Origin: Bretschneidera sinensis
Lineage: Eukaryota > Streptophyta > Magnoliopsida > Brassicales > Akaniaceae
DNA: 64,000 bases
Assembly: GCA_023935145.1 (NCBI GenBank)
Contig: CM043701.1
Coordinates: forward strand, 73,144,817 to 73,208,816
Reading direction: 5' to 3'
Shown: in pieces, positions 55,308 through 64,000 of the stretch
Numbering within the stretch: position 1 is the first letter of the stretch
How the letters are laid out: every line of letters starts with the position of its first letter
The notes under the pieces: model-generated
The model's database searches: none
Told to the model about the DNA's origin: nothing
The model's input: only the letters and a program-made list of their open reading frames with translations
Translations under genes and position numbers: made by a program

Positions 55308-55940
55308 TTAATTTACCCTTTTGAACATCAATTCAAGAATTAGTGGGACTTCTTGGTCTTCCTCCATATCTAACACTACAAAATCAACAGGAAAAATAAA
55401 TTTATCCACCTTTACCAATACTTCTTCTATGATTCTACATGGGTACTTGATAGATCGGTCTACTAGTTGCAAAGAAATAGTTGTTTGTTTCATCTCTCCA
55501 AGTTCTAATTTCCTGCGAACAGAAAGTGGCATAAGATTAATGCTAGCACAAAGATCACATAAAAATTTATCAAAAAATGAATTTCCAATAGTGCAAGGAA
55601 AACATAAACTCCCCAGATCTTTTAATTTTTTAGGCAACTTCTTTTGAAGAATGACACTGCATTCTTCAGAAAGCTTTACTATTTTGAACTCATCCAACCT
55701 TCTCTTCTTAGAAATGATATCCTTTAAGAATTTGAGATAATTTGGCATTTGTTCCAAAGCATCTGCAAAAGGAATATTTATGTGAATTTTCTTTAAAATA
55801 TCCAAAAGCTTAGAAAATTTCTTTTCTAATTTTTGTTTCTGAAAACGTTGAGGGTCAGAAAATTGAGTAGGGAGAATAGGAGGATAGTCAAGAAATGAAA
55901 TTTCTAGAGGCTTATCAGTTTCTCTTAATGTATCATCCAC
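55308..55940 (-). pseudogene. Athila-like protease region
   Basis: 210-codon piece with ILKKIHINIPFADALEQMP, then the active-site segment LCDLCASINLMPLS, where the family has DLGAS; the active-site Gly is Cys. KYPCRIIEEVLVKVDKFIFP and DFVVLDMEED follow. Confidence 0.87.
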
Positions 55941-56303
55941 AATCTCCTCTTAATTTACTTTATTCTAGCATTGGCCATTGGTTGGAGCTGTAGGGGTGGA
56001 CCTTGGTTTCCTTTTAATGGTGACCTCTCAATTTCTCTTCCACTCTTAAGTGTGATGGCTTTGCATTTTTCCTTTGGATTCACTTTTGTGTTGCTAAGAA
56101 ATGTTCCTTTTTGTTAGGTATTGATGGTTGTGGCTAGTTGCCCAATTTGTGCTTTAAGATTCTTCATCTCCCATGTTGCTACAATGAGTCTCAATGTTGT
56201 CTAACCGTGAATCATTCTTTTTTAACCTTACTTTTGTCTCCTCAACAAAAGAAATCATGGCATCCTGAAGTGATATCTTCTTCTTGCTTGGTTGATTAAC
56301 AAA

Positions 56304-57370
56304 TCATATAGGAGGTTGCAGTATATTCTTTGTGTTTCCATAAGATAATTTCTCATGATTTCGAAGCCTTGGATGGTAGTAATTTGGCATAGGATTACCA
56401 CAATAGTTGTAGTTCCGATTCGTGATGTATTGAACTTGTTCTTGACTTGATTCCTTACTTTGAACTATCATACTTTGGGCTGCAACATTTTTTGCACTTT
56501 GCGATATTCCTTGAGTTGTCAAAATTGAAATTTGATGAGATAGAGAAGCAACTTGAGCTGAAAGGGCTGCTAACGAATCCAATTCATGAATTCCAGCAAC
56601 TTTCTTAACCATAGTTCTTTCAATTGGCCATTGATTGTTATTTGCGGCTATTTCTTCCAAAAGAGAAGTAGCGCCTTCAGTTGTCTTTGACATCAAAGTT
56701 CCACCAGATGCAACATCAACTATGGTCTGAGTTTGCCCATTTAACCCATTATAGAACATCTGAACTTGCAACTAGTCCGACAATCCGTGTTGAGGGTAGC
56801 GTCGAATCAAATCTTTATTCCTTTCTCATGCTTCATAGAGTGACTCGAAATTATTTTGCTTGAATTGACCAATCTCAGTTTTGAGTTGAGCTGTTTTTGC
56901 AGGTGGGAAGAATTTAACAAGAAACTTTTCAGCCATTTCCTACCAGCTAGTGATACTTCTCGATTGTAGAGCTATAGCCAACCTATTGCATTGTCCCTTA
57001 AGGAAAAAGGAAACCATCTCAATCTAATGATGTCTTCAGTAACACTATTAATCTTTGTAGTGTCGCAAATCTCCAAGAATATTGCCAAATGAATATTAGG
57101 ATCATCCAGTGGTGATCCACTAAACTGGGCTTATTGCACCGTGTTGATTAAGGCCAGTTTGAGCTCAAAATTGTTGGCATAAATGGGTTGATGTCTTATA
57201 CCCGAGTAGTTATCATTCATAATTGGCCGTACATAATCCTTCATGGTATGTGGTTGTGCATCATGTTGTTCGTCAGCCATGGCTAGTACTTGATTTTTTC
57301 TTCGTGATCTAAAGGTTCTTTCAATCTCCCGATCAAAAGGGGTAATGTCACAATATCTAGCACGGCACAT
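56304..57370 (-). pseudogene. gag: Athila-like gag, broken
   Basis: N-terminal piece 57131-57370 contains MADEQHDAQPHTMKDYVRP and YANNFELKLALINTVQ. Similarity continues through stops and shifts (IIRLRWFPFSLRDNAIGWL). The 155-codon piece 56304-56771 has MFYNGLNGQTQTIVDVASGG, SLLEEIAANNNQWP and PNYYHPRLRNHEKLSYGN. No CCHC knuckle is visible. Confidence 0.85.
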
Positions 57371-57388
57371 GCAACGTCAAAAACACAC

Positions 57389-57395
57389 CTGTAGA

Positions 57396-57424
<29 letters not shown>
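57389..57424 (+). repeat. (AAT)n microsatellite
   Basis: About eleven ATA/AAT units between gag and the PBS. Confidence 0.95.
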
Positions 57425-57426
<2 letters not shown>

Positions 57427-57478
57427 TTAAAACCAAGATTGCTTTGTATCAATATTGGCAAAAATAAGAAGAGCACAA

Positions 57479-57498
57479 TCCCCAGAAACGGCGCAAAA
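57479..57498 (-). other. Athila-like primer binding site
   Basis: The minus strand reads TTGCGCCGTTTCTGGGGATT just after the 5' LTR, a decayed form of TGGCGCCGTTGCCGGGGATT. Confidence 0.8.
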
Positions 57499-57502
57499 AA
57501 CT

Positions 57503-58715
57503 TTATCGGTGCAAAACTGCAAGTGCACAGTATCGTAGTTTTATAGTAAAGTGATAAGAAAAGTATCGTCCTTAGGGATTGGTAACTTTACTTCTGACAA
57601 GTACTGAAATTATAACAATCTCGATTTTATTTAGAAAAAACTCTTTTCGTTGTTTGTAATTACAATATGAAATAAAATCAATTTAAAGGAAATAATCAAA
57701 TGAAAGAAAGTTATTTTTCGAATATCAAATTAGTAAGAGAAATAACTTCCAAGAAACCGATTTCACTTAATTTCTCACTAGGCTTAACTTATCCAACTAA
57801 TTAAAATTAATCCTCTCTGTTTTTTAGCGAAATCGCCAACTTATCTAAAAGCCTCTTTCGACAGTCAATTGGAAATATTCTTGTTCATCATTCTACACAA
57901 GAGTATGCAAATTAATAAAAACAAGAAAGCATTAAGACCAGAGATTTTTTTTTAGACTACACAAGTTCATATAAGTATTTCAAATCCTATATTTACCTAT
58001 GCTGAAATATCTAAGTTTTATCCTGTAATTCCTTCTTTCGATAGCAAATCACAAGATCAAGATCATCTAATTAATGGCCAGTCAATTAGAAGCAATACGT
58101 TCAAAATAAATCAGCCAAACATAGAGGATAATTACTGCAAATCAGCATAGAAAAGCAAGCATAGTTTGAAATTAAATTACATCATTTTCCTAGAATAAAG
58201 AAAGTTTAGTTCATACTGAAAATTAAATTTAACAGCAACGAATTCACCATAATTCTATAAAGCAGTGTGCGCTTAGTTGTTGGTGCTGCTACTGCTGTGC
58301 GATCAGTGCTAGATACCGAGCAAGGAGGCGAGGTAGGTGCCAGCTATGAGGAAGCAACTGCTGTAGGCAGCAGCCGTTGCTGCAGGATGAGGAGGACTGG
58401 TGGTTACGGGTTACTGCTGCTAGATGAGGAGGAGAAGGCTGTCGGTTATCTCTTTAGGGCTGTGAATCTAGGGCTTCAGGCTGTCTCCTTTAGGGTTTCT
58501 TCTTTTCCTTTATATAGACTCCAAAGTCTTCAATTAAAATTTCTTTTTTTACACAAGAGAAAGAGTCCCTTAATGATAGGACACTAAAATTTGGATCTTT
58601 CCCTTCTTTAAACCTAAAATAAATTAAATGACAACAATGAAGTCTAAAACCAACAAAAATTATATTAAAGTTAAAAGTTAAGATGTGATAAAAATAGGAA
58701 ATTATGCATGGCACA
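57503..58715 (-). repeat. Athila-like 5' LTR (copy C)
   Basis: Window orientation TTATCGGTGC...GCATGGCA. It lacks the last three bases of the family end (TCA) and passes directly into R2, so the border is a recombination point rather than a clean integration end. Confidence 0.87.
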
Positions 58716-58716
58716 G

Positions 58717-59259
58717 TAAATTTGTTGTGTCATCACAAGGTTTACATCTATAGGAAAATTTTATTGTCTGTTGAAACATGTGATGTACATGAGGTAAACA
58801 AATGATATAGCTTTGTTGTGTCACCACAAGTGTTATATTACTAATTTACACTTGTGAGGAATGATTATTTTAACTTAATTAAAATGGATATGATTTGTTA
58901 TGTCACAACAATGTCATATACAATTAAGAGGCTAAATTATGATTGAGAATTGTATGAGGTGCAAATAATAAAAGTTATCTACCTATAAAGTACATTATTA
59001 GTTTGTCGTGTCACCCCATGGCTTATTGTACAAGTGATATGGTCCTGATCCCCACTAGGAATCCTTCCAAAGGGATTTTATGCTTTACACATTGGGAATC
59101 GAAAAGAATAATGAGAGGTACCATTTAGATTAAAGACAAAATCTTTATGATAGTTAATAAAAGTAATATATGCTAATTTTATTTATTGTTACTCATAGAT
59201 CACAATGATTAAACCCACTATTGTGTATACTTGATGCAAACAAACTAACAAGTCCAATC
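58717..59259 (+). repeat. Copia leader duplicate R2
   Basis: Second copy of R1 (46617-47160). It continues past the R1 break point into unique copia leader (CATAGATTGG). Confidence 0.85.
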
Positions 59260-59697
59260 TCATAGATTGGCTAAGGAATTTTAGAATCATTCTAAATTCT
59301 TAGAAAATAGCCTCGTTTCTTGATAAGTCGCTTCTAGTAACTATTTCTAAGAATGTTCTGGAATAAGATGTCTCTACTTATAAGAAGTGAGAAGATGACA
59401 TGTGGCCTATGAGATACTTATGATAGTTATAATATGAATAGATGCTAATTTTATTTGTTGTTACATCGTAGATCACAATGATTAAACTTACTATCGTGTA
59501 TACTTGATGCAAACAAACTAACAAGTCTAATCTCCTAGATTGGCTAAGGAATTTAAGAATCATTCTAAATTCTTAAAAAAAAAAAAATAGCCTAGTTTCC
59601 TGATAAGTCTCTTCTAGTAACTATTTCTGAGAATGTTCTAAAAGAAGAGGTCGCCATTTATAAGAAGTGACAATATGACATGTGGCCTAAGAGCTAC
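59143..59697 (+). repeat. Tandem duplication of about 265-290 bp in the copia leader
   Basis: Unit 1 is about 59143-59407 and unit 2 about 59408-59697. Both start near TTATGATAGTT and end at ACATGTGGCCTA(T/A)GAG. Confidence 0.8.
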
Positions 59698-60290
59698 ATG
59701 CTAAAATCTATGTCTAATGAGCTTTAGAAGCAATATAAAAATATGGAAATTGCTTATGCAATAGTGCTTTATCTATAAGAGTTATATGGTGAGCATAACC
59801 TCTTTAGGTCAAGGATGCCCAAAGGATCACGAATCCATGAGCAATTAAAAATGATAAAATGTATCAAATAGTTAGATAATATCATTTTAGTATGGATGCA
59901 GAATTAAGTAGTAACTTAATTCTTCAATTCCTTCTAAACCCATTATTGCAGTATGTTATGAACTACAACATGAACAAGTTTGAAGCTATGCTTTCAGAAC
60001 TTATTATATGTTGAAGATTGCAAAAGCTACGATCAAGAAAAGTCAAGACACCCATTATGCTTGTTGATAAAACTTCTTCCTCTAAACGAAATTCTTGAAG
60101 AAGAAGAAGAAACAATAGAAAGAAAAAGAGAGGTGTCAGCAAGGCTATTTCATCAAAAGACAAAAAGGATAAAGAACAATGCTCTCGTCGTGGTAAAGAT
60201 AGGCATTAGAAGCCAAGAAGGATCACCTTGCAAGATAAGACTTCTAAAGGCATGTCTCATTTGTTCTTCATTGAAATATACTTAATGCTC
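59698..60290 (+). pseudogene. gag: Copia gag remnant
   Basis: MLKSMSNEL starts a decayed gag; further along MNYNMNKFEAMLSELI matches the conserved gag segment before the Lys-rich region. An overlapping 101-codon frame (59980-60285) is partly out of frame with it. Stops are frequent. Confidence 0.65.
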
Positions 60291-61330
60291 CTACTTGAGT
60301 ATTAGATACCGAGTATGGTTCTCACTTTTGCAATACGTTGCAGACACTGAGAAAAAAACAAGAAACTAAGTAAGGAAAAGTTAACCTTTGCCTTAGAAAT
60401 GAAGTAAGTATTGCTACATTAGTTGTAGGGACTTATTACTTAGTCTTACCATCTAGAAGTAGACGGTAAAATACTTCATATAGAACAACAAAGGAAAAGA
60501 TATAATGATCTAAATCATTCCTATATGTGGCACTTAAGACTATGTCATATCAATAGGGATAGTGCAAACAAGTTGGTGAAAGATAGATTCTTGGATCTAT
60601 CGGATTGTGAATCCTATCCAACCTATGAAACCTATCTCATGGGAAGATGACTAGATCTCCATTTAGTGGACATAGGGAAAGAGTCGCGAATGTATTAGAG
60701 TTAATACATAGTGATGTATGTTGGCCCCTAACAGTTAATGCTAAAGGAGGTTACTCCTAATTCATTACCTTTTCTGATAATCATTCTAAATATGGGTCTG
60801 AGTACTTAATGAAGTACAAGTCTGAGTCTTTTGAAAAGTTCAAATAATTCAAAAGTTAAGTTGAAAATAAAACTAGGAAATGTATTAAAGCTCTTCAATC
60901 TGATCGAAGAGGCAAATACTTTTTTAATTATTTTTTCATTATCTCAAAACGAATGAGAATCTTTCCCAGTGAACTCCTCTTGGAATCGCACCTTATTAGA
61001 TATGGTAAGATTCATGATGAGTTACATTGATCTTCCTATATCCTCTTGGGGATATGTTGTTCTAACCATCACATACTTATTGAATAAGGTTCCCTCAAAG
61101 GCAGTACCTAAAACACTTTATGAGATATGGAAAGGGAGGAAACCTAATCTTAAATAGGTTAAGATTTGAGATTGTCCTACTTATGTAAAGAAGCTACATA
61201 TAGACAAATTGGGAACTAGGCCTGAGAAATGTAGGTTTGTGGGATATCCTAAAGAAAGTTTAGGATACTATTTTTATAATCCTCAAGAACAAAAGGTGTT
61301 TGTTTCCTAGTATGCACCTTTCTAGAAAAA
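60291..61330 (+). pseudogene. pol: Copia GAG-pre-integrase and integrase remnant
   Basis: YMWHLRLCHINRDSANKL is the pre-integrase segment; LELIHSDVCWPLTVNAKGGYS contains the first core Asp; IKALQSDRRGKYF contains the second. The open piece 60969-61157 has NRTLLDMVRFMMSYIDLP and VPSKAVPKTLYEIWKGRKP. Several shifts and stops intervene. The region around the catalytic Glu (about 60960) is rearranged. Confidence 0.8.
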
Positions 61331-62948
61331 AAAATTATGCTAAAAGGGAATAGTTAGAGGAAACTAGAACTTGATGAAGTGTCACAAGAACCATAACCTA
61401 ATACTATTCAAAATTGAGGAACCTAAACCAATAGATCTTCCTAATACACAACCAATTTGTAGATCTAGCAGAATACCCTAAGCTCTAGAAAGATATAGAT
61501 TTCTCATAAATGGTGACCTGGAGGTACACCTTATAGATGTTAAGGAACCTACTAACTATGAAGAAGTGATGTTAGACATTGATTTAGATAAGTGGCAAGA
61601 AGCTATGAAATCTAAAATGGATTCCATGTACTCAAAAAAAGTGTGGACTCTGGTCGATACACTTGAAGGTATAGTACCTATAGGTTGCAAATGGGTCTTT
61701 AAGAGAACGATTGGAGTAGAAGGAAATGTAGAGACAAGGAATTGAATTTGACAAAACCTTCTCTCTAGTAGCCATGCTTAAATCAATTAGGATATTACTT
61801 GCAATAGATGTATGCTACGACGATGAAATATGGCTGATGGATGTAAATACTACATTCCTCAATAAAACATTGAGGAGAATGTGTACAGACACAACCTAAG
61901 GGTTTTACATCTAGTTGTAGTAACCATAAAGTATGTAAGCTTAAAAAATCCATTTATGGATTAAAGCAAACTTCTCGAAGTTGGAACATCCATTTTGATG
62001 AGACAATCAAATCGTTTTATTTTATTATAAATGAGGATGAACTTTGTGTGTATAAGAAGGTCAGTGGGAGCACTATGACATTTTTGGTGCTATACATTGA
62101 TGACACACTACTTATTGGAAATGATGTAGGTATGTTACAGTTAGTCAAGGTTTGGCTGTCAAAGAATTTTTCCATGAAAGATTTGGGAGAAGAATCCTAT
62201 ATTTTTTGGGATAATTCGTGTATATAGACAAATTGTTAAAGAGGTTTAGAATGAAAATTTCCAAAATGAGACTCTTACGAATAAGTCATGGAATTACTCT
62301 CTCGAAAGACAAGTCCCCAAAGACACCTGAAGAGGGAGAACACATGAAAAGATTGGATCTATCATATACTTCATATTATGTACAAAGTCTGATATAGAAT
62401 ATGCTCTAAGTGTTACAAGTAAATGTTAGTCCAATCCACGTAAGGATCAATGGATAGTTACGAAGAACATTCTTAAGGTACTGAGAAGAACTAAAGATTT
62501 ATTCTTCATAAATGGAGAAAATGGTTTGCTAGTAATTCAATATATAGATAAATGTTCACCTTAAATGGTCTAGCAGTGAGCTAGAAATATTCCAGGTAAG
62601 TGACCACTGTGGATTCAACCATGGAGGCCGAATACGTTGTTGTATATAAAACTTCGAGGAAAACTGTTTGAATTAAGAAGTTCATCACTGAGCTTCGAAT
62701 AGTTTCTGAAATTTTAAATTCAGTATTATGATACTATGACAACAATGGCGTTGCTGCACAAGCGTAGGAACCAAGGTCTCATCAAAAATACAAACAATTG
62801 TTGCAACAATTTCATTTGATTAGAGGAATCACTAGAACAAGTGATGTAAAGATGAAAGAGTTTTACCAACCAATAATATTATGGATCCACAAACTAAAGA
62901 AATAGGTATAAGATACCTAGGCTATTAGGTTTAGTGCAAGTAGAAGAT
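61331..62948 (+). pseudogene. pol: Copia reverse transcriptase and RNase H remnant
   Basis: DLDKWQEAMKSKMDSM and VPIGCKWVFKRTIG begin RT. A deletion follows; then PFMD and SWNIHFDETIKS fragments, the polymerase site YIDD (62092-62103, VLYIDDTLLIGND) and FSMKDLGEESY. RNase H traces include ALSVTSKC, KNILKVLRRTKDLFF, MEAEYVV and KKFITELRIVSE. Stops and shifts in every section. Confidence 0.8.
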
Positions 62949-63542
62949 TAATAATAATAAGCCCTACAAGCCAATAGCATTTGATGTTATGGGCATGTTA
63001 CTGGTAAATTGATCTTATTCATTTATTGAAAATAAATAATTCTTAATGGCAATCACATTATTTACTATGTTCATTACAAATCACTGCATGTGCATCACAT
63101 AATAAAGCCCATAGAATAAGAGCAATGGAAATAAGTGTCATGATGAGATCATGCTAGTGAGATGTATTTTATTAAGCTTTATTCTTAAATGTTCCTAATC
63201 ATAGGATCACTAAGAAGAGCAAGGGTGAATCCGTAGATTAGTACATACTTTGTTTCCTCAAGGAGTTAAGGGTGATTGATCTCACGATCACTAGTGTATG
63301 AGACACTAAAAAAAGTTATTTAGATGCTTGCTAGAGAACAAATACACTAAACTGACTCAACTACGAAATTATTAATGGATATTTTACTGGTAGTCAATAG
63401 GAATTCTTACATTACAGTTTTACAAGTGATCTTTAGGCTTAGGGCACATGGATATCTTATGTATGGGCCATCATACTTCGATGTTTCCTAGATGTGATTC
63501 CAATCATGGGTCACAAAAGGATAGTAATTGGGTATGACCACT
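62949..63542 (+). repeat. Angela/Tork-like 3' LTR, interrupted
   Basis: Starts TAATAATAATAAGCCCTACAAGCC and aligns with 43778-44370. The match stops at GTATGACCACT where a SIRE-like LTR begins. Confidence 0.85.
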
Positions 63543-64000
63543 ATTAACCAAGGTGCAAACATAAGAGAGGGGTGAATTGGGTTTTAAAAACTTTTTGCAA
63601 ACAACAACTAAGTTTTTAATCACTTTACAAAATCAAGCAGGAACAAGTATTATTATGCTAGAAATTACAATGAGTAAGGAAGAAAAAATGCAAACTTCGT
63701 TTATAGTGGTTTGTCAATATTGGTGTTTCTCTGACTCTACGTCTACTCTCTTTAAGGAACTTCCTTGAAGTATTCCTCTAACAAATAATCAAACAACTTC
63801 ACAAGTGTTGCCGAAATAATACAACGATCTTTTCCAACTAAGGAAGTCTACAAAGAAGTGTTTAACACCTAAACACTTTAAGAGTTACACCAAATCTTTC
63901 TCTTTATAATGTTTGGAATTAATTGAAGAGTATAAGAGATATAGAAATTAATGCTTTACAAGAAAAGATTAACTCTCTTTCAAGAAGCAAAGCTTTAAGA
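63543..64000 (-). repeat. SIRE-like LTR (second subfamily), truncated by window end
   Basis: On the minus strand it ends with the pattern AAAACCCAATTCACCCCTCTC, like the SIRE-like LTR at 12194. It also has the ACTTCAAGGAAGTTCCTTAAAGAGAGTAGACGTAGAGTC segment (63734-63772) and a stem-loop at 63750-63770. Elsewhere it differs from the first family. The rest of the element is to the right. Confidence 0.78.

Larger units (their letters stand above)
47169..58715 (-). mobile_element. Athila-like Ty3/gypsy element without env-like ORF, 3' end tandemly duplicated
   Basis: Minus strand. 5' LTR 57503-58715, PBS, gag, protease, RT, RNase H and integrase down to about 52060, then a long 3' untranslated region and two 3' LTR copies (48893-50159 and 47169-48398). 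It is the same family as the plus-strand fragment 1-2590. No env-like ORF lies between integrase and the upstream PPT-like tract (51810-51850). The element carries frameshifts, stops and altered catalytic residues. No intact target duplication is seen, since both borders are rearranged. Confidence 0.88.
43778..63542 (+). mobile_element. Angela/Tork-like Ty1/copia element, degenerate, split by an Athila-like element
   Basis: 5' LTR 43778-45141, PBS at 45143, long leader 45150-47160, then after the insertion a second copy of the leader (58717-59259), gag and pol remnants (59698-62930) and the 3' LTR from 62949. Pol motifs match the plant copia group with GLKQTSRSWN and LYIDD. The lineage name is from motif recall, not a tree. 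The element is strongly decayed, with stops throughout. Confidence 0.82.

Noticed and set aside
59980..60285. 101-codon ORF as a separate gene
   Set aside because: It overlaps the copia gag remnant partly out of frame; only its gag-like portion has recognisable similarity.

Overview
The window is plant nuclear DNA made almost entirely of decayed, nested LTR retrotransposons. The evidence is A+T-rich sequence, tRNA-iMet-type primer binding sites, plant-specific lineages (SIRE-like and Angela/Tork-like Ty1/copia; Tekay/Del-like chromovirus and Athila-like Ty3/gypsy; a TRIM) and the plant-only env-like domain behind pol. I recognise no intact host gene, rRNA, tRNA or CRISPR array. Every coding region seen is broken, so 'pseudogene' is used throughout. 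The species cannot be named from sequence alone.

Layout. (1) 1-2590: 3' end of an Athila-like element on +, with its LTR. (2) 2591-5840: decayed repeats, probably a gypsy LTR. (3) 5841-8424: anonymous flank. (4) 8430-40859: a four-level nest. A TRIM of about 0.4 kb (-) was hit in its internal region by a chromovirus (-, 8678-40707). The chromovirus was hit in its RNase H region by a SIRE-like copia element (+, 12194-35398). That element was hit in its 3' LTR by an Athila element (+, 22742-34577). Target-site duplications are perfect at three levels (TTTAT, TAATG, TGGAC) and 4/5 at the SIRE level. (5) 40865-43777: flank plus a diverged solo-like copia LTR. (6) 43778-63542: an Angela/Tork-like copia element (+), split by a second Athila-like element (-, 47169-58715) and carrying several local duplications. 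(7) 63543-64000: start of another SIRE-like LTR (-) inside the 3' LTR of element 6.

How the parts work together. Each autonomous element keeps the standard order: LTR, PBS, gag, protease, then integrase-RT-RNase H (copia) or RT-RNase H-integrase (gypsy), PPT, LTR. The nested SIRE-like and Athila elements also have an env-like ORF behind pol. These two ORFs belong to the same domain family although one element is Ty1/copia and the other Ty3/gypsy.

Most notable observation. In both env-bearing elements, the palindromic GC-rich box array that lies upstream of the LTR TATA box recurs just upstream of the env-like ORF. In the SIRE-like copy it is followed by its own TATA box. This suggests an internal promoter for env-like expression. 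A second pattern is a hairpin-plus-polypurine-tract cassette, present both at the true 3' LTR border and about 1.35 kb upstream in the Athila-type families.
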